The translations under genes and the position numbers were made by a program. A DNA stretch of 64,000 nucleotides from Brevibacillus fluminis (GTDB taxonomy: Bacteria; Bacillota; Bacilli; Brevibacillales; Brevibacillaceae). Under the pieces are notes generated by a model that saw only the letters and a list, made by a program, of their open reading frames with translations, was not told the origin of the DNA and searched no databases. Positions 17,939-27,172 of this stretch are shown here, piece after piece (position 1 is the first letter of the stretch; each line of letters begins with the position of its first letter). The DNA lies in NCBI RefSeq assembly GCF_003710825.1, contig NZ_RHHQ01000015.1, positions 62,001-126,000 of the forward strand, written 5' to 3'.

Positions 17939-18403
17939 ATGCCACAAGGCATCCACAATATCGAGGTTGATTTGTCCATCTCGACGATCTGGAAGTTTGT
18001 CAGTGTGCTGGAAAATTGGATTCCATTGGTGCCCGGTTATCTGAGCCACGAAATCATCAACGATCGCCAAGTAGCCTGGTCGTTTGTTGGGGACATCGGT
18101 ATTCTGAAGAAAACGATCAACCTGCAAGTGGACATCATCGAGTGGACCGAGCCGACGGCGGTGCGATTTACCCTGAACGGCACGAGTGGTAGTTTTACGG
18201 GAGAAGGGTTCTTCAAGGCGCAGGAACTCGGGCCCGATAAGACAAGGATGACTGGTTTTCTCGATATTACGGCAAAAGGCTTAAAGGCGCCGATGGTCAA
18301 TTCGATCCTGAAAACGCATGTGCCGCAGATGACGACAGACTTGGCGGAAGCGATCGCCGACCGGATGTGTGAAACGGCCGGTATACTGAGGAACCGGGCG
18401 TGA
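17939..18403 (+). CDS. SRPBCC/CoxG-like protein
   Basis: This 154-residue START-like (SRPBCC) protein resembles CoxG. The conserved pattern is an N-terminal beta strand, then the helix IWKFVSVLENWIPLVPGY, then alternating strands (VAWSFVGDIGILKK, MTGFLDITAKG) and a C-terminal helix. Such proteins bind hydrophobic ligands; CoxG itself recruits CO dehydrogenase to the membrane. No cox genes are nearby, so the role here is unknown. RBS AAAGGAATGAG supports the start. Confidence 0.75.
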   Translation: MPQGIHNIEVDLSISTIWKFVSVLENWIPLVPGYLSHEIINDRQVAWSFVGDIGILKKTINLQVDIIEWTEPTAVRFTLNGTSGSFTGEGFFKAQELGPDKTRMTGFLDITAKGLKAPMVNSILKTHVPQMTTDLAEAIADRMCETAGILRNRA

Positions 18404-18476
18404 GCCTCAGAAGCAAATCCGCATACTGAAACGCGGCAACCGATCGAGCAATTAAGTGGTTGACCCAAAAAGAATA

Positions 18477-18526
18477 GGCAGGGGCAATTTCGGACGCAAA
18501 ACGCCGGAGACAGCCACTGCCTTTTT
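18477..18526. terminator. Bidirectional terminator between coxG-like gene and potD
   Basis: GGCAG-G-GGC ... GCC-A-CTGCC followed by TTTTT, with an A-run on the left. It separates two convergent genes. Confidence 0.75.
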
Positions 18527-18544
18527 GTTTGTTGAACGCTTGGC

Positions 18545-19636
18545 TTACTGCTTCACTTCCGACCAAATCCGGTCATAGGTTTTCGTCACATCGCCAAGGA
18601 ATTGCAAATGCTCGCCATTTTGCAGTGCGTCCTTCGGCGGGTAAACGGCGATGTCTTCCGTTACGGACTTGTCGATCAGCTTCAAGGCTTCCTGATTCGG
18701 ATTGGCATACGGGAAGTCTTTGGAGATTTCCGCACTGATTTCCGGCTGCAACAGAAAATTGATGAATGCCTCGGCTGTTTTCTTGTGAGGGGCATCTTTC
18801 GGAATTACAAAATTATCCTGCCACAAATACAAGCCCTCTTCCGGTAAAACATACTGGATAGCTGGATTTTCCTTTCGCGCGAGAGCAGCTTCTGCACCCC
18901 AGACGAAACCGATGGATGCCTCGCCGTTGATTAGCATCGTTTTGGGGCTGTCGCTGTCAAACGCTTTGATATTGGGCAGCAGCTTTTTCAGTTCGTCCTT
19001 TGCCTGCTGCAAGATTTTCTCGTCCTTCTCATTAAGCGAATAGCCCATTTTCTTCAGTGTGATGCCGATGATCGCCCGCTGGTCATCCAGCACGACCATC
19101 GAATTTTTGTACTTGGGGTCCCATAAATCTTTGTATCCCGTAATCTTGTCTTTGATTTTGTCAGTATTGACTGCGATGATGGCGTCACCCCACATGTAAG
19201 GAATGGAAAATTTGTTGTCTGGATCGAATGAGAGGTTTTTGAAATCGGCACTGATGTTTTTGAAGTTCGGAATATTCTCATAATTAATTTCCTGAATAAC
19301 ACCGAGATTTCGCATCATCTCAACCATATACTCCGATGCAACAGATAGATCATACCCGGACGAACCGACACTTAATTTCGCCAGCATTTCTTCGTTGGAC
19401 GAATAGGTGCTGTAGTTTACTTTGACACCGTATTGCTGTTCGAACTTGTCAATGATGGATTGCGGCAAGTATTCGGTCCAGTTGAACACATTCAGCTCCG
19501 CATCCAGCTTTTCCCCTTGATTCGCGGCGGGTGGATTGCCTTCCGTCTGTTGGCTTGTGCTGCAGCCTGCAAGCAAGCTTCCCGCGGCCAGCACCGCAGT
19601 GACCGAGCCTACCAGCCATGTTCTCCATTTTCTCAT
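18545..19636 (-). CDS. potD: Spermidine/putrescine ABC transporter substrate-binding lipoprotein
   Basis: This extracellular polyamine-binding lipoprotein has 363 residues. A signal peptide with lipobox LLAGC starts near residue 8; the mature part has LNVFNWTEYLPQSIIDKFE, the signature N-terminus of PotD/PotF. The start at 19636 is set by GGGGGG 6 nt upstream; the longer ORF reaches into the promoter region. The usual potABC genes are not adjacent, so this is an orphan binding protein or its partners lie elsewhere. Confidence 0.88.
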   Translation of the reverse strand: MRKWRTWLVGSVTAVLAAGSLLAGCSTSQQTEGNPPAANQGEKLDAELNVFNWTEYLPQSIIDKFEQQYGVKVNYSTYSSNEEMLAKLSVGSSGYDLSVASEYMVEMMRNLGVIQEINYENIPNFKNISADFKNLSFDPDNKFSIPYMWGDAIIAVNTDKIKDKITGYKDLWDPKYKNSMVVLDDQRAIIGITLKKMGYSLNEKDEKILQQAKDELKKLLPNIKAFDSDSPKTMLINGEASIGFVWGAEAALARKENPAIQYVLPEEGLYLWQDNFVIPKDAPHKKTAEAFINFLLQPEISAEISKDFPYANPNQEALKLIDKSVTEDIAVYPPKDALQNGEHLQFLGDVTKTYDRIWSEVKQ

Positions 19637-19967
19637 CTTTTGCCCCCCATTCATGCTTTTTGGTGCGTTCGTTAAGACGCTTTTGTTGACAAAAATGCAA
19701 TGCAGGTACGTCCATTTTACCATAACACCAGGACAAAATATCCAATTTTTAGGTGGAATTACCCAAAAAAACAAGCACACGTGGAATCACAATCTACCTG
19801 TCTACGCGAGCCAAGCATCGTTTGACGTTGGTCATTTTTTTCGGACAGCCATTGAAATTTTACATAAGGGCTATAAAGAATTTCAATTGGTGTCGTTTTC
19901 CTTCTATCCACTATTATAAATAGGCAGAATATTTACAATAATTAAGACGATGATAAGGGAGGGCGCA
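19637..19967. other. Divergent promoter region between potD and dipeptide operon
   Basis: This is 331 nt of AT-rich spacer with no gene. Both flanking genes are transcribed outward. A TACAAT at 19935 and the near-palindrome CTATTATAAATAG (19911-19923) lie upstream of the dipeptide-binding gene. No promoter pair with good spacing stands out. Confidence 0.5.
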
Positions 19968-21584
19968 ATGAAACACACAAAGCGTATCGTCAAAAACGGG
20001 CTCATGGGTCTCATCGCTGTGCTTTTTGCCGCAGGGACAGTCGCCTGTTCATCCACGTCGGAAAGCGCGCCAGCTTCAAGCAATGCCCCAGCAGGAGATT
20101 CCCAAGCAGCCAGCAATTCTGGGGGTGACACACCAAAGCCTGGTGGCGTCTTGAAGCTGGCTCGGGCGCAAGACGTATCGAATTTAGATCCCATCGTTCC
20201 GGGAGACAACATGTCGATTTGGACGCTGTTGCTGATGTACGATCAGTTGGTTCGCGTTTCTCCCGACGGAAATGGGCTTGAACCAGCGTTAGCGACGGAG
20301 TGGAAAGTCTCTGACGATGGCAAAACCTACACCTTTACACTGCGCAAAGGCGTCAAATTCCACGATGGTTCACCGATGACAGCAGCCGATGTCAAATTTT
20401 CGCTTGATCGGGCGCGAGGCAAGGAGTCGAGCTGGAGCTGGATCTATACGGGAATCGATTCAGTAGAGGCTACGGGCGATGATGTCGTGACGATTAAGAC
20501 GAAAACGCCGTATGCGCCGTTGCTTTCGTCCTTAGCGTTGTTCAGCAGTTCCATCGTATCCGAGAAAGCCGTGAAGGATAAAGGAAAGGATTTTCTCAGC
20601 AGCAACGAGATGGGTACCGGTCCGTTCCGCTTGGCCGAATGGCAGCGCGGTCAAAAGGTAGCGTTGGCAAAAAATCCGGATTATTGGCAACAAGGCAAGC
20701 CGTATTTGGACGGGGTCGAGCTCGTGCAAGTGCCGGAAGATACGACGCGGATGCTGCAGCTGCGCGCAGGTGAAATCGATATCGCATCAAATGTCCCATT
20801 TAACTCGCTAGAAGAGCTGAAAACGGATCCAAACTTGAATGTCATGGCAGTCCAGCAATCGCGAATTGATGTGCTGACGATCAATAACACGCGCGAGCCG
20901 TTTCAGGATGTGAAGGTACGGCAGGCGATTAACTATGCGATCGACAAGGATGCGATCATTAAGAATGTATTGCTGGGGAATGGCGAAGCGGCCACGTCCT
21001 ATTTGCCGAAAATGAAATTTTTCAATGACCAGCTCAAAGGGTACAAATACGATCTGGACAAAGCCAAGCAGCTGATGGCGGAATCTTCGAAACCGAATGG
21101 CTTCAAAACGAGTTTGCTGATCAGCTCCGGCAATGAGACGGAGCGCCAAATTGGCGTCATCGTCAAGGAGCAGCTTGCGGCGATCGGGATCGATCTCGAC
21201 ATCCAGCTGATGGAGCCAGGTGCGGCGGATGAGGCGATCAATGCGATGAAGTACGATTTGGCGTCTACGTACTTCACGACAGACATCATCGACCCGGATG
21301 AATTGACCAGCTTTGAGGTCGTTTCCACAGGAGGCACGAATTCGTACCACACGGGCTATAAAAACCCGAAAGTGGACGAGCTGTCCGACAAGGCGCGCGA
21401 GGAGCTGGATGAATCAAAACGCAAAGAAATGTATTTCGAGATTCAACGGCTTGTCAGCGAAGATGCGCCTTTTGTTTTCCTGTACTATAAACCAGCGACG
21501 TATGCCGTGCAGAGCTATGTAAAAGGTTTTCAGGTCATGTCCACAGGCAATTACCGCCTTGAGGACGTATGGCTGACCAAGTAA
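19968..21584 (+). CDS. Dipeptide/peptide ABC transporter substrate-binding lipoprotein
   Basis: This family 5 extracellular solute-binding protein (538 residues) is the first gene of a six-gene uptake operon. A signal peptide with a TVAC lipobox is followed by a Ser/Ala-rich linker and the conserved GGVLKLARAQDVSNLDP and YTFTLRKGVKFHDGSPM segments. It captures the peptide outside the cell for the permease encoded next. ATG 19968 is the start (GGGAGGGCG 4-6 nt upstream); an earlier in-frame start would overlap the RBS. Confidence 0.92.
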   Translation: MKHTKRIVKNGLMGLIAVLFAAGTVACSSTSESAPASSNAPAGDSQAASNSGGDTPKPGGVLKLARAQDVSNLDPIVPGDNMSIWTLLLMYDQLVRVSPDGNGLEPALATEWKVSDDGKTYTFTLRKGVKFHDGSPMTAADVKFSLDRARGKESSWSWIYTGIDSVEATGDDVVTIKTKTPYAPLLSSLALFSSSIVSEKAVKDKGKDFLSSNEMGTGPFRLAEWQRGQKVALAKNPDYWQQGKPYLDGVELVQVPEDTTRMLQLRAGEIDIASNVPFNSLEELKTDPNLNVMAVQQSRIDVLTINNTREPFQDVKVRQAINYAIDKDAIIKNVLLGNGEAATSYLPKMKFFNDQLKGYKYDLDKAKQLMAESSKPNGFKTSLLISSGNETERQIGVIVKEQLAAIGIDLDIQLMEPGAADEAINAMKYDLASTYFTTDIIDPDELTSFEVVSTGGTNSYHTGYKNPKVDELSDKAREELDESKRKEMYFEIQRLVSEDAPFVFLYYKPATYAVQSYVKGFQVMSTGNYRLEDVWLTK

Positions 21585-21599
21585 AGAAGGTGATGCAGC

Positions 21600-22541
21600 A
21601 TCGTACGCCTACACTTTGTGCTCCAACGTCTGATCCAGCTCATTCCGGTCATTTTCGGAATATCGGTCGTTTCATTTCTCATCATCCATCTGATTCCCGG
21701 GGACCCTGCCACGATCATGCTCGGCCCTCGGGCAACACCTGAAACTGTGCGGCAGCTGACCGTACAAATGGGTTTGGACAAGCCGTTGTATGATCAATAT
21801 CTCATTTTTATTAAAAATTTGTTCCAAGGTGAATTGGGGAATTCGATCTTGATGAAGCAATCGGTCAACAAGCTGATTGGAGAGCGACTAGGCACGACAT
21901 TTTTCCTGGTGATTTACGCTTCCCTGCTCAGCCTATTGATCAGCATCCCGCTTGCATTATGGTCTGCGATGAAAAAAGGTTCGCTGATTGACGGAGGATT
22001 CCGTGCGATATCAATTATCGGTCTGGCGATGCCATCATTTTGGATTGGGATTCTCCTCATGCTTTTGCTGAGCATTAAATTGAAACTGTTTCCTGTATCG
22101 GGCTACGGCAAAAATTTTGGGGGCCACATATACTATTTGTTTTTGCCGGCCTTGACGATTACCTTCGGCCTGGCACCGGTGCTGATGCGGCCGCTGCGAA
22201 GTAAAATCATCAGTGTCTTTTCCTCCGAGTACATCGAAGCAGCACGTGCGAGAGGGCTGAAGGAGCGAGCGGTCGTCATCAAACACGTCCTGCGCAATGC
22301 AATCAATGGCACGATTACCATTCTCGGCGTTAATATCGGCTGGCTGCTCGGTGGTTCTGTCGTCATTGAAACGGTATTCTCCGTACCTGGTTTGGGACAG
22401 CTTTTGATCAATTCGATCCTGGCGAGGGACTATCCGGTCATTCAGGGTCTCGTGCTCGTATTCGCGATATTGGTCGTTGCAGTCAATTTGCTGACGGACC
22501 TATGCTACACGATACTCGATCCGCGCGTCGATCTGGAATAG
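21600..22541 (+). CDS. dppB: Dipeptide ABC permease, DppB type
   Basis: This inner-membrane permease of the dipeptide transporter is about 307-313 residues. Six hydrophobic segments are visible. The family signature IEAARARGLKERAVVIKHVLRNA, close to the EAA motif that docks the ATPase, lies near residues 205-230. The start is uncertain. The only standard in-frame start is GTG 21618, but the Shine-Dalgarno AAGAAGG (21584-21590) is 27 nt from it. An ATC codon at 21600 sits at ideal spacing and gives an N-terminus like other DppB proteins. The feature begins at that ATC. Confidence 0.85.
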   Translation: MVRLHFVLQRLIQLIPVIFGISVVSFLIIHLIPGDPATIMLGPRATPETVRQLTVQMGLDKPLYDQYLIFIKNLFQGELGNSILMKQSVNKLIGERLGTTFFLVIYASLLSLLISIPLALWSAMKKGSLIDGGFRAISIIGLAMPSFWIGILLMLLLSIKLKLFPVSGYGKNFGGHIYYLFLPALTITFGLAPVLMRPLRSKIISVFSSEYIEAARARGLKERAVVIKHVLRNAINGTITILGVNIGWLLGGSVVIETVFSVPGLGQLLINSILARDYPVIQGLVLVFAILVVAVNLLTDLCYTILDPRVDLE

Positions 22542-22551
22542 GGGGGAGAAC

Positions 22552-23421
22552 ATGGCACAATTACAACAAGTTGCACCCAAAACACCAACCAGGACGTTCC
22601 GCCCGAGATTTTTCTCCCGCATACCAGTCAACGCCAAGATCGTATGGGGGCTTGCTGTGGTATGTTTCGTCATCGTGCTGTCCATATGTGCGCCATGGCT
22701 GTCGCCCTATGACCCGAACGCCAACGACTTGGCCAACGCGCTGCAAAAGCCGAGCGCTGCCCATTGGTTCGGTACAGACAATTTCGGCCGCGATATCTTT
22801 ACCCGCATGCTTTATGCCGGTCGGGTCGATCTACAAATCGGGGTGATCGCGGTGATTGTCCCCTTTATTACAGGAACGCTGATTGGACTTTTATCCGGTT
22901 ATTTTGGGGGCTGGTTCAATACATTGATGATGCGGCTGGTCGATGTCGTCATCAGCTTTCCATTCATGGTGCTGATTATCGCCATCATTTCCATTCTCGG
23001 ACCAGGCTTGATGAATATGTATATTGCCATTTTTATTGTCGGCTGGAGCGCCTATGCGCGAATCGTGCGCGGCGAAGTGCTGGTGGTCAAGCAGCAGGAG
23101 TACATTTTAGCTGCCAGGAGCATCGGATATGGCCATGGAAGAATCATGCTGTGCCACATTTTGCCGAATGTGATCTCGTCTGCGATCGTCTTCGCGATGT
23201 CCGATGTCGTGCTGTGTATCTTGCTCGGCGCATCGCTTAGCTTCTTGGGATTGGGCGTTCAGCCGCCTGCTGCAGAATGGGGATCGATGATCTCAGAAGG
23301 GCGCAATTACATTATAAACGCATGGTGGATTGCCACTTTCCCTGGCCTAGCGATCGTGGTGACAGGGCTTGGCTTCAGTTTGCTCGGAGATGGTTTGGCA
23401 GAAAAAATCGAACAGCAATAA
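22552..23421 (+). CDS. dppC: Dipeptide ABC permease, DppC type
   Basis: This second membrane subunit has 289 residues. An N-terminal cytoplasmic tail is followed by six helices. The DppC hallmarks HWFGTDNFGRDIFTRMLYAG and the EAA-like loop YILAARSIGYGHGRIMLCH are present. It pairs with DppB to form the channel. The RBS AGGGGGGAGAAC is strong, and the gene is 10 nt after dppB. Confidence 0.92.
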   Translation: MAQLQQVAPKTPTRTFRPRFFSRIPVNAKIVWGLAVVCFVIVLSICAPWLSPYDPNANDLANALQKPSAAHWFGTDNFGRDIFTRMLYAGRVDLQIGVIAVIVPFITGTLIGLLSGYFGGWFNTLMMRLVDVVISFPFMVLIIAIISILGPGLMNMYIAIFIVGWSAYARIVRGEVLVVKQQEYILAARSIGYGHGRIMLCHILPNVISSAIVFAMSDVVLCILLGASLSFLGLGVQPPAAEWGSMISEGRNYIINAWWIATFPGLAIVVTGLGFSLLGDGLAEKIEQQ

Positions 23422-23444
23422 ACAATATGATGGAGGGGAACAGA

Positions 23445-24257
23445 ATGAAAGTTTTTATTTCAGTCGATATGGAAGGCATTTCCGGCGTCATTGACGACGA
23501 CGATGTGGATGTGGGCAAAAAAAACTACGAGTACTTCCGCAAGCTGCTGACGCAAGATTTGAACGCGGCGATCGCGGGTGCGCTTGATGCCGGGGCGACG
23601 GAAATCCTCGTCAACGATTCGCACGATACGATGAAAAATGTGCTCTGGGATGACCTGAATCCAAAAGCGGAATTGATCAGTGGCTTCAAAAAGCCGATGC
23701 TGATGGTCGAGGGGCTAGACGACTCGTTTGCCGCAGCATTCTTTATCGGGTACCACGGCAAGGCGGGGACGAAAGACGGGATATTAAACCATACGCTGAG
23801 CGGAAGGATTCAACGGCTGTTCTTGAATGGACAGGAAGTGGGCGAGGCTGGTTTGAATGCAGCCGCCGCTGCAGCCTTCGGCGTTCCAGTTGTTTTGGTC
23901 ACAGGCGACACGCAGACTGCAGCGGAGGTGGAACAAGACATACCGGGTGTCTACACGGTGGCTGTCAAAGAAGGAAAAGGCATTCATACCGGGCGCTGCC
24001 TGCACCCGAGCGTCACGCGGGAGATGATTCGGGCAAAAGCGAAAGAGGCGGTCGAAAATCACAAAAACGTGCAGCCGTTGCCGAAGCTGGCATCGTACAC
24101 GCTCGATCTAGAGTTCAAATCGACCAACAGCGCCAAGCTCGTCAGCTACATGCCGGGGGTCGAGCTGATCGACGGCAGAACCGTCCGCTACCAAACCGAT
24201 GATATGCGAAAAATGATGCCGGTCCTATTAGCGATGCTGCTTTTGTCCGCAAGCTAA
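23445..24257 (+). CDS. dppA: D-aminopeptidase, M55 family
   Basis: This zinc peptidase hydrolyses N-terminal D-amino acids, for example D-Ala-D-Ala from peptidoglycan turnover. It has 270 residues. Metal and catalytic residues match Bacillus subtilis DppA by position: Asp8 and Glu10 (VDMEG), His60 (NDSH), His104 (GYHGKAG), His115 (LNHTLSG) and Glu134 (VGEAG). Placement between the permease and ATPase genes shows the imported peptides are processed by it, so the operon likely recycles murein-derived D-amino-acid dipeptides. The start is set by GGAGGGG. Confidence 0.92.
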   Translation: MKVFISVDMEGISGVIDDDDVDVGKKNYEYFRKLLTQDLNAAIAGALDAGATEILVNDSHDTMKNVLWDDLNPKAELISGFKKPMLMVEGLDDSFAAAFFIGYHGKAGTKDGILNHTLSGRIQRLFLNGQEVGEAGLNAAAAAAFGVPVVLVTGDTQTAAEVEQDIPGVYTVAVKEGKGIHTGRCLHPSVTREMIRAKAKEAVENHKNVQPLPKLASYTLDLEFKSTNSAKLVSYMPGVELIDGRTVRYQTDDMRKMMPVLLAMLLLSAS

Positions 24258-24297
24258 ATGGCTGACATTGCCCGAATGGAACAGGGGGAGGATCGCA

Positions 24298-25281
24298 TTG
24301 AGGCCATTACTGGAAGTCGAGAATCTGGAGGTCATTCTCGAAACTAAGGCACGCACCGTGCATGCCGTTACTGATGTCACGTTTCATATTAACCATGGTG
24401 AAACGGTCGGCCTTGTCGGAGAAAGTGGCAGCGGCAAAAGCATCACCTGTCGCTCCATCCTGCAGCTGCTGCCATCTCCACAAGGAAAAGTAACAAAAGG
24501 AGCAATCCGTTTTGAAGGAAACGAGCTGCTGCACTATTCGAAAAAGCAGATGCAGCAAATCCGCGGCCAAAAGATCGGCATGGTGATGCAGGACCCGATG
24601 AGCTCGCTTGACCCGGTGTACCGGATCGGCGATCAGATAGTCGAAACGTTGCGAACACATCGATCAATGAGTAAAAAAGAGGCATGGAACAAAGCGATCG
24701 AATTGCTCCGATTGGTAGGAATTTCTTCACCAGAACAGCGTATCTACAATTACCCGCACCAGTTGAGCGGTGGAATGCGGCAACGGGTAATGATTGCCCT
24801 CGCGATCTGCTGCGATCCTCATCTTTTGCTGGCTGATGAACCGACGACAGCGCTCGATGTGACCGTACAGGAACAGGTGCTCACTTTAATGAAAGAAATT
24901 CAACAACGCCTCGGGATGGGGATCTTGATCGTGACCCACAATCTTGGCGTAGTTGCCCAGATGTGTGACCGAGTCGTCGTCTTATATGCAGGAAAAGTAA
25001 TGGAAACAACCACGACGGCTGAATTGTTCCGCAAGCCGCGCCATGCCTATACGGTGGGGCTGATTCGTTCGGTACCTCGAATCGAGTCGGATGAAAAGCT
25101 CCAAGGAATCCCGGGTTCATTACCAGATTTGTCGCAACCACTGGAAGGGTGCCCGTTCCATGCCCGTTGCTTTTTGGCCACAGTGGAATGCACCAAACAT
25201 GAACATACGCAATTGAGAGAGATCGCTCCAGGTCATTGGTCGGCATGTTATTGGCACGAAAGGGTGTGCGATGAGACATGA
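24298..25281 (+). CDS. dppD: Dipeptide ABC transporter ATPase, DppD type
   Basis: This is one of two ATPases of the uptake system, 327 residues. Walker A is GESGSGKS, the signature LSGGMRQRVMIA, and Walker B LLLADEPTTALD. The C-terminal oligopeptide-family extension carries a Cys cluster (GCPFHARC, VEC, ACYW) typical of DppD/OppD. The TTG start at 24298 is preferred because GGGGGAGG lies about 7 nt upstream. It overlaps dppF by 4 nt. Confidence 0.92.
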   Translation: MRPLLEVENLEVILETKARTVHAVTDVTFHINHGETVGLVGESGSGKSITCRSILQLLPSPQGKVTKGAIRFEGNELLHYSKKQMQQIRGQKIGMVMQDPMSSLDPVYRIGDQIVETLRTHRSMSKKEAWNKAIELLRLVGISSPEQRIYNYPHQLSGGMRQRVMIALAICCDPHLLLADEPTTALDVTVQEQVLTLMKEIQQRLGMGILIVTHNLGVVAQMCDRVVVLYAGKVMETTTTAELFRKPRHAYTVGLIRSVPRIESDEKLQGIPGSLPDLSQPLEGCPFHARCFLATVECTKHEHTQLREIAPGHWSACYWHERVCDET

Positions 25282-26282
25282 CGACAATTTTACGTGTGGA
25301 AAGTCTGCGTAAGGAATTCCGCAAAACAGGCGGTTTGTTGGATAAATGGTTCAAGCGAAGTGGAACTGTGCTTTATGCGGTGGATGGTGTCACATTTTCG
25401 CTGGAAGCGGGGGAGACATTGGGGCTTGTCGGGGAGAGCGGTTGCGGAAAAAGCACGGTAAGCCGCACGCTCATGAGGCTGTATGAACCGACAGACGGGA
25501 CCATCACCTTTTTGGGGCAAGACATCACGAGCAGCGATGAAAAAAGTCTGCGAAAAGTAAGGAAATATATGCAGATGGTGTTCCAAGACCCGTATTCATC
25601 GCTCAACCCGCGCATGACGGTACGAGAGATGCTGGCAGAGACGATCCGCTTCCACCAAATATGCAGCAACGAGCAGGAACAAAACGAATACATCGACTTT
25701 TTGCTGGAAAGGGTCGGCTTACATACCAAAGATGCGGACAAGTACCCGAAAGCCTTCAGCGGCGGGCAGAGGCAGCGAATTGGGATCGCCCGTGCAATCG
25801 CCGTCAAGCCGAAGCTGTTGATTGCTGATGAGCCAGTCAGTGCGCTTGACGTATCGGTTCAGGCCCATATCTTGAACCTGCTGGAAGATTTGAAGAAAGA
25901 GTTCGCGCTATCGCTCATTTTCATTTCCCACGATCTCTCGGTGGTGAAGTATATTTCGGATCGAGTTGCGGTCATGTATTTGGGTCGGATCGTGGAGATT
26001 GGTACGACAGCGGAGATTTTCCAGCAGCCTGCGCATCCGTATACGCAAGCACTGCTTTCTGCTGTGCCAAGGTTGGATCAAGTCAGACAAGAAACAATCG
26101 GGCTTGCAGGCGATCCGCCCAGTCCCTATATGCAGCATGCCGGTTGCCCGTTTGTTACCCGCTGTCCAAAGCGGATGCAGCTCTGCGAAACGGAATCGCC
26201 CCCGGTTTATGAAGCGGGGGAGACACATCGGGTAAGCTGTCATCTAATGGCTGATGAAGGCTATCGACCTTCATTTTCTTAA
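25278..26282 (+). CDS. dppF: Dipeptide ABC transporter ATPase, DppF type
   Basis: This is the second ATPase of the operon, 334 residues. Walker A is GESGCGKST, the signature FSGGQRQRIGIA, Walker B LLIADEPVSALD. A Cys cluster near the C-terminus (GCPFVTRC) matches OppF/DppF. It starts inside the dppD stop (ATGA overlap), showing translational coupling. The operon ends at the terminator 60 nt downstream. Confidence 0.93.
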   Translation: MTTILRVESLRKEFRKTGGLLDKWFKRSGTVLYAVDGVTFSLEAGETLGLVGESGCGKSTVSRTLMRLYEPTDGTITFLGQDITSSDEKSLRKVRKYMQMVFQDPYSSLNPRMTVREMLAETIRFHQICSNEQEQNEYIDFLLERVGLHTKDADKYPKAFSGGQRQRIGIARAIAVKPKLLIADEPVSALDVSVQAHILNLLEDLKKEFALSLIFISHDLSVVKYISDRVAVMYLGRIVEIGTTAEIFQQPAHPYTQALLSAVPRLDQVRQETIGLAGDPPSPYMQHAGCPFVTRCPKRMQLCETESPPVYEAGETHRVSCHLMADEGYRPSFS

Positions 26283-26340
26283 CAGATCGTACAGCTGCTA
26301 AGTGTCATGAAAAAACAGTAGAGCATCGAACACACGCGAA

Positions 26341-26370
26341 AGGACCGGAATCATCCCCCGGTCCTTTTTT
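26341..26370 (+). terminator. Terminator of the dipeptide operon
   Basis: AGGACCGG / CCGGTCCT hairpin with TTTTTT. Confidence 0.9.
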
Positions 26371-26485
26371 GTACCAGAAGAAAGACCGCAATGCAAAAGA
26401 AATGTAGTCTTCCTGACTATGATACGATGTGGTTGTGGGTAAGAATCAGAGGAAAAACGTATGTATCGGAAAGGTGGAATTTCAA

Positions 26486-26893
26486 ATGATGAGCAACAAC
26501 ATATCCAAAAGCCGCCTGTGGGTGGCGAGAATCATGAGCGGAATCGTTATTCTTTTTATGCTTTTTGACAGCGTGATGAAATTTTTTCAACCTGCCCCTG
26601 TGGTGGAAGGAACACTGGAGCTGGGCTTTGCGCAGCACCATATTGCATTGCTTGGCATTCTAGCACTTGTCTCTACGATATTATATGCGGTGCCGCGCAC
26701 GGCCGTCTTGGGTGCCTTGTTACTAACCGGCTATTTCGGCGGTGTGATCGCGACACAGATTCGCATGGATGCTCCGCTATTTACCCACGTGCTGTTTTCC
26801 GTCTATTTGGCAATTCTTGCATGGGGCGGACTTTGGCTGCGGGATGAGCGGGTTCGCAATCTGCTTCCCATGCAGCAGCAAAAAAATCGGTAA
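26486..26893 (+). CDS. DoxX-like membrane protein
   Basis: This small integral membrane protein of 135 residues has four predicted helices (about 9-28, 46-66, 71-89, 97-115). The pattern FDSVMKF..P..V..T..LG and a mid-helix GALLLTGYFGGVIATQ match the DoxX-like family. The biochemical role of this family is not established; some relatives act with oxidoreductases. ATG 26486 follows GGAAAGGTGG. The gene is monocistronic, ended by a terminator. Confidence 0.75.
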   Translation: MMSNNISKSRLWVARIMSGIVILFMLFDSVMKFFQPAPVVEGTLELGFAQHHIALLGILALVSTILYAVPRTAVLGALLLTGYFGGVIATQIRMDAPLFTHVLFSVYLAILAWGGLWLRDERVRNLLPMQQQKNR

Positions 26894-26899
26894 GTGTAC

Positions 26900-26930
26900 A
26901 AAAAGCGCAGCGGGTATGCTGCGCTTTTTC
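26900..26930 (+). terminator. Terminator after doxX-like gene
   Basis: AAAAGCGCAGC / GCTGCGCTTTTT hairpin. Confidence 0.9.
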
Positions 26931-27134
26931 ACGTGGCACGAAATGCAAATGGATCAAGGCAAAATGGCAAACGAACGAACAGGAAATCCAGTAGCTTTTT
27001 CTGGTTTGGCGACAATGTTGACGAGGTGTATCAGATCAGTTGGGACAATGTGATCACCAAAAAAGCGGAATTGCTTGCACCGCAATTGAAAGTAATGGGA
27101 AGCATAATTGAATGAATAGCGCGTTAATTATAAA

Positions 27135-27155
27135 GCCCCCTAACTAAAGGGGGGC
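27135..27155 (-). terminator. Probable terminator of the amidoligase gene
   Basis: GCCCCC / GGGGGGC hairpin located 18 nt after the minus-strand amidoligase stop, followed on that strand by TTTAT. Confidence 0.6.
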
Positions 27156-27172
27156 GACCTAAAGCAATCTTA

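Noticed and set aside
26894..27115. 73-codon ORF after the doxX-like gene
   Set aside because: Starts inside a terminator hairpin and lacks an RBS; at most a decayed fragment (DNVDEVYQISWDNVITKK).
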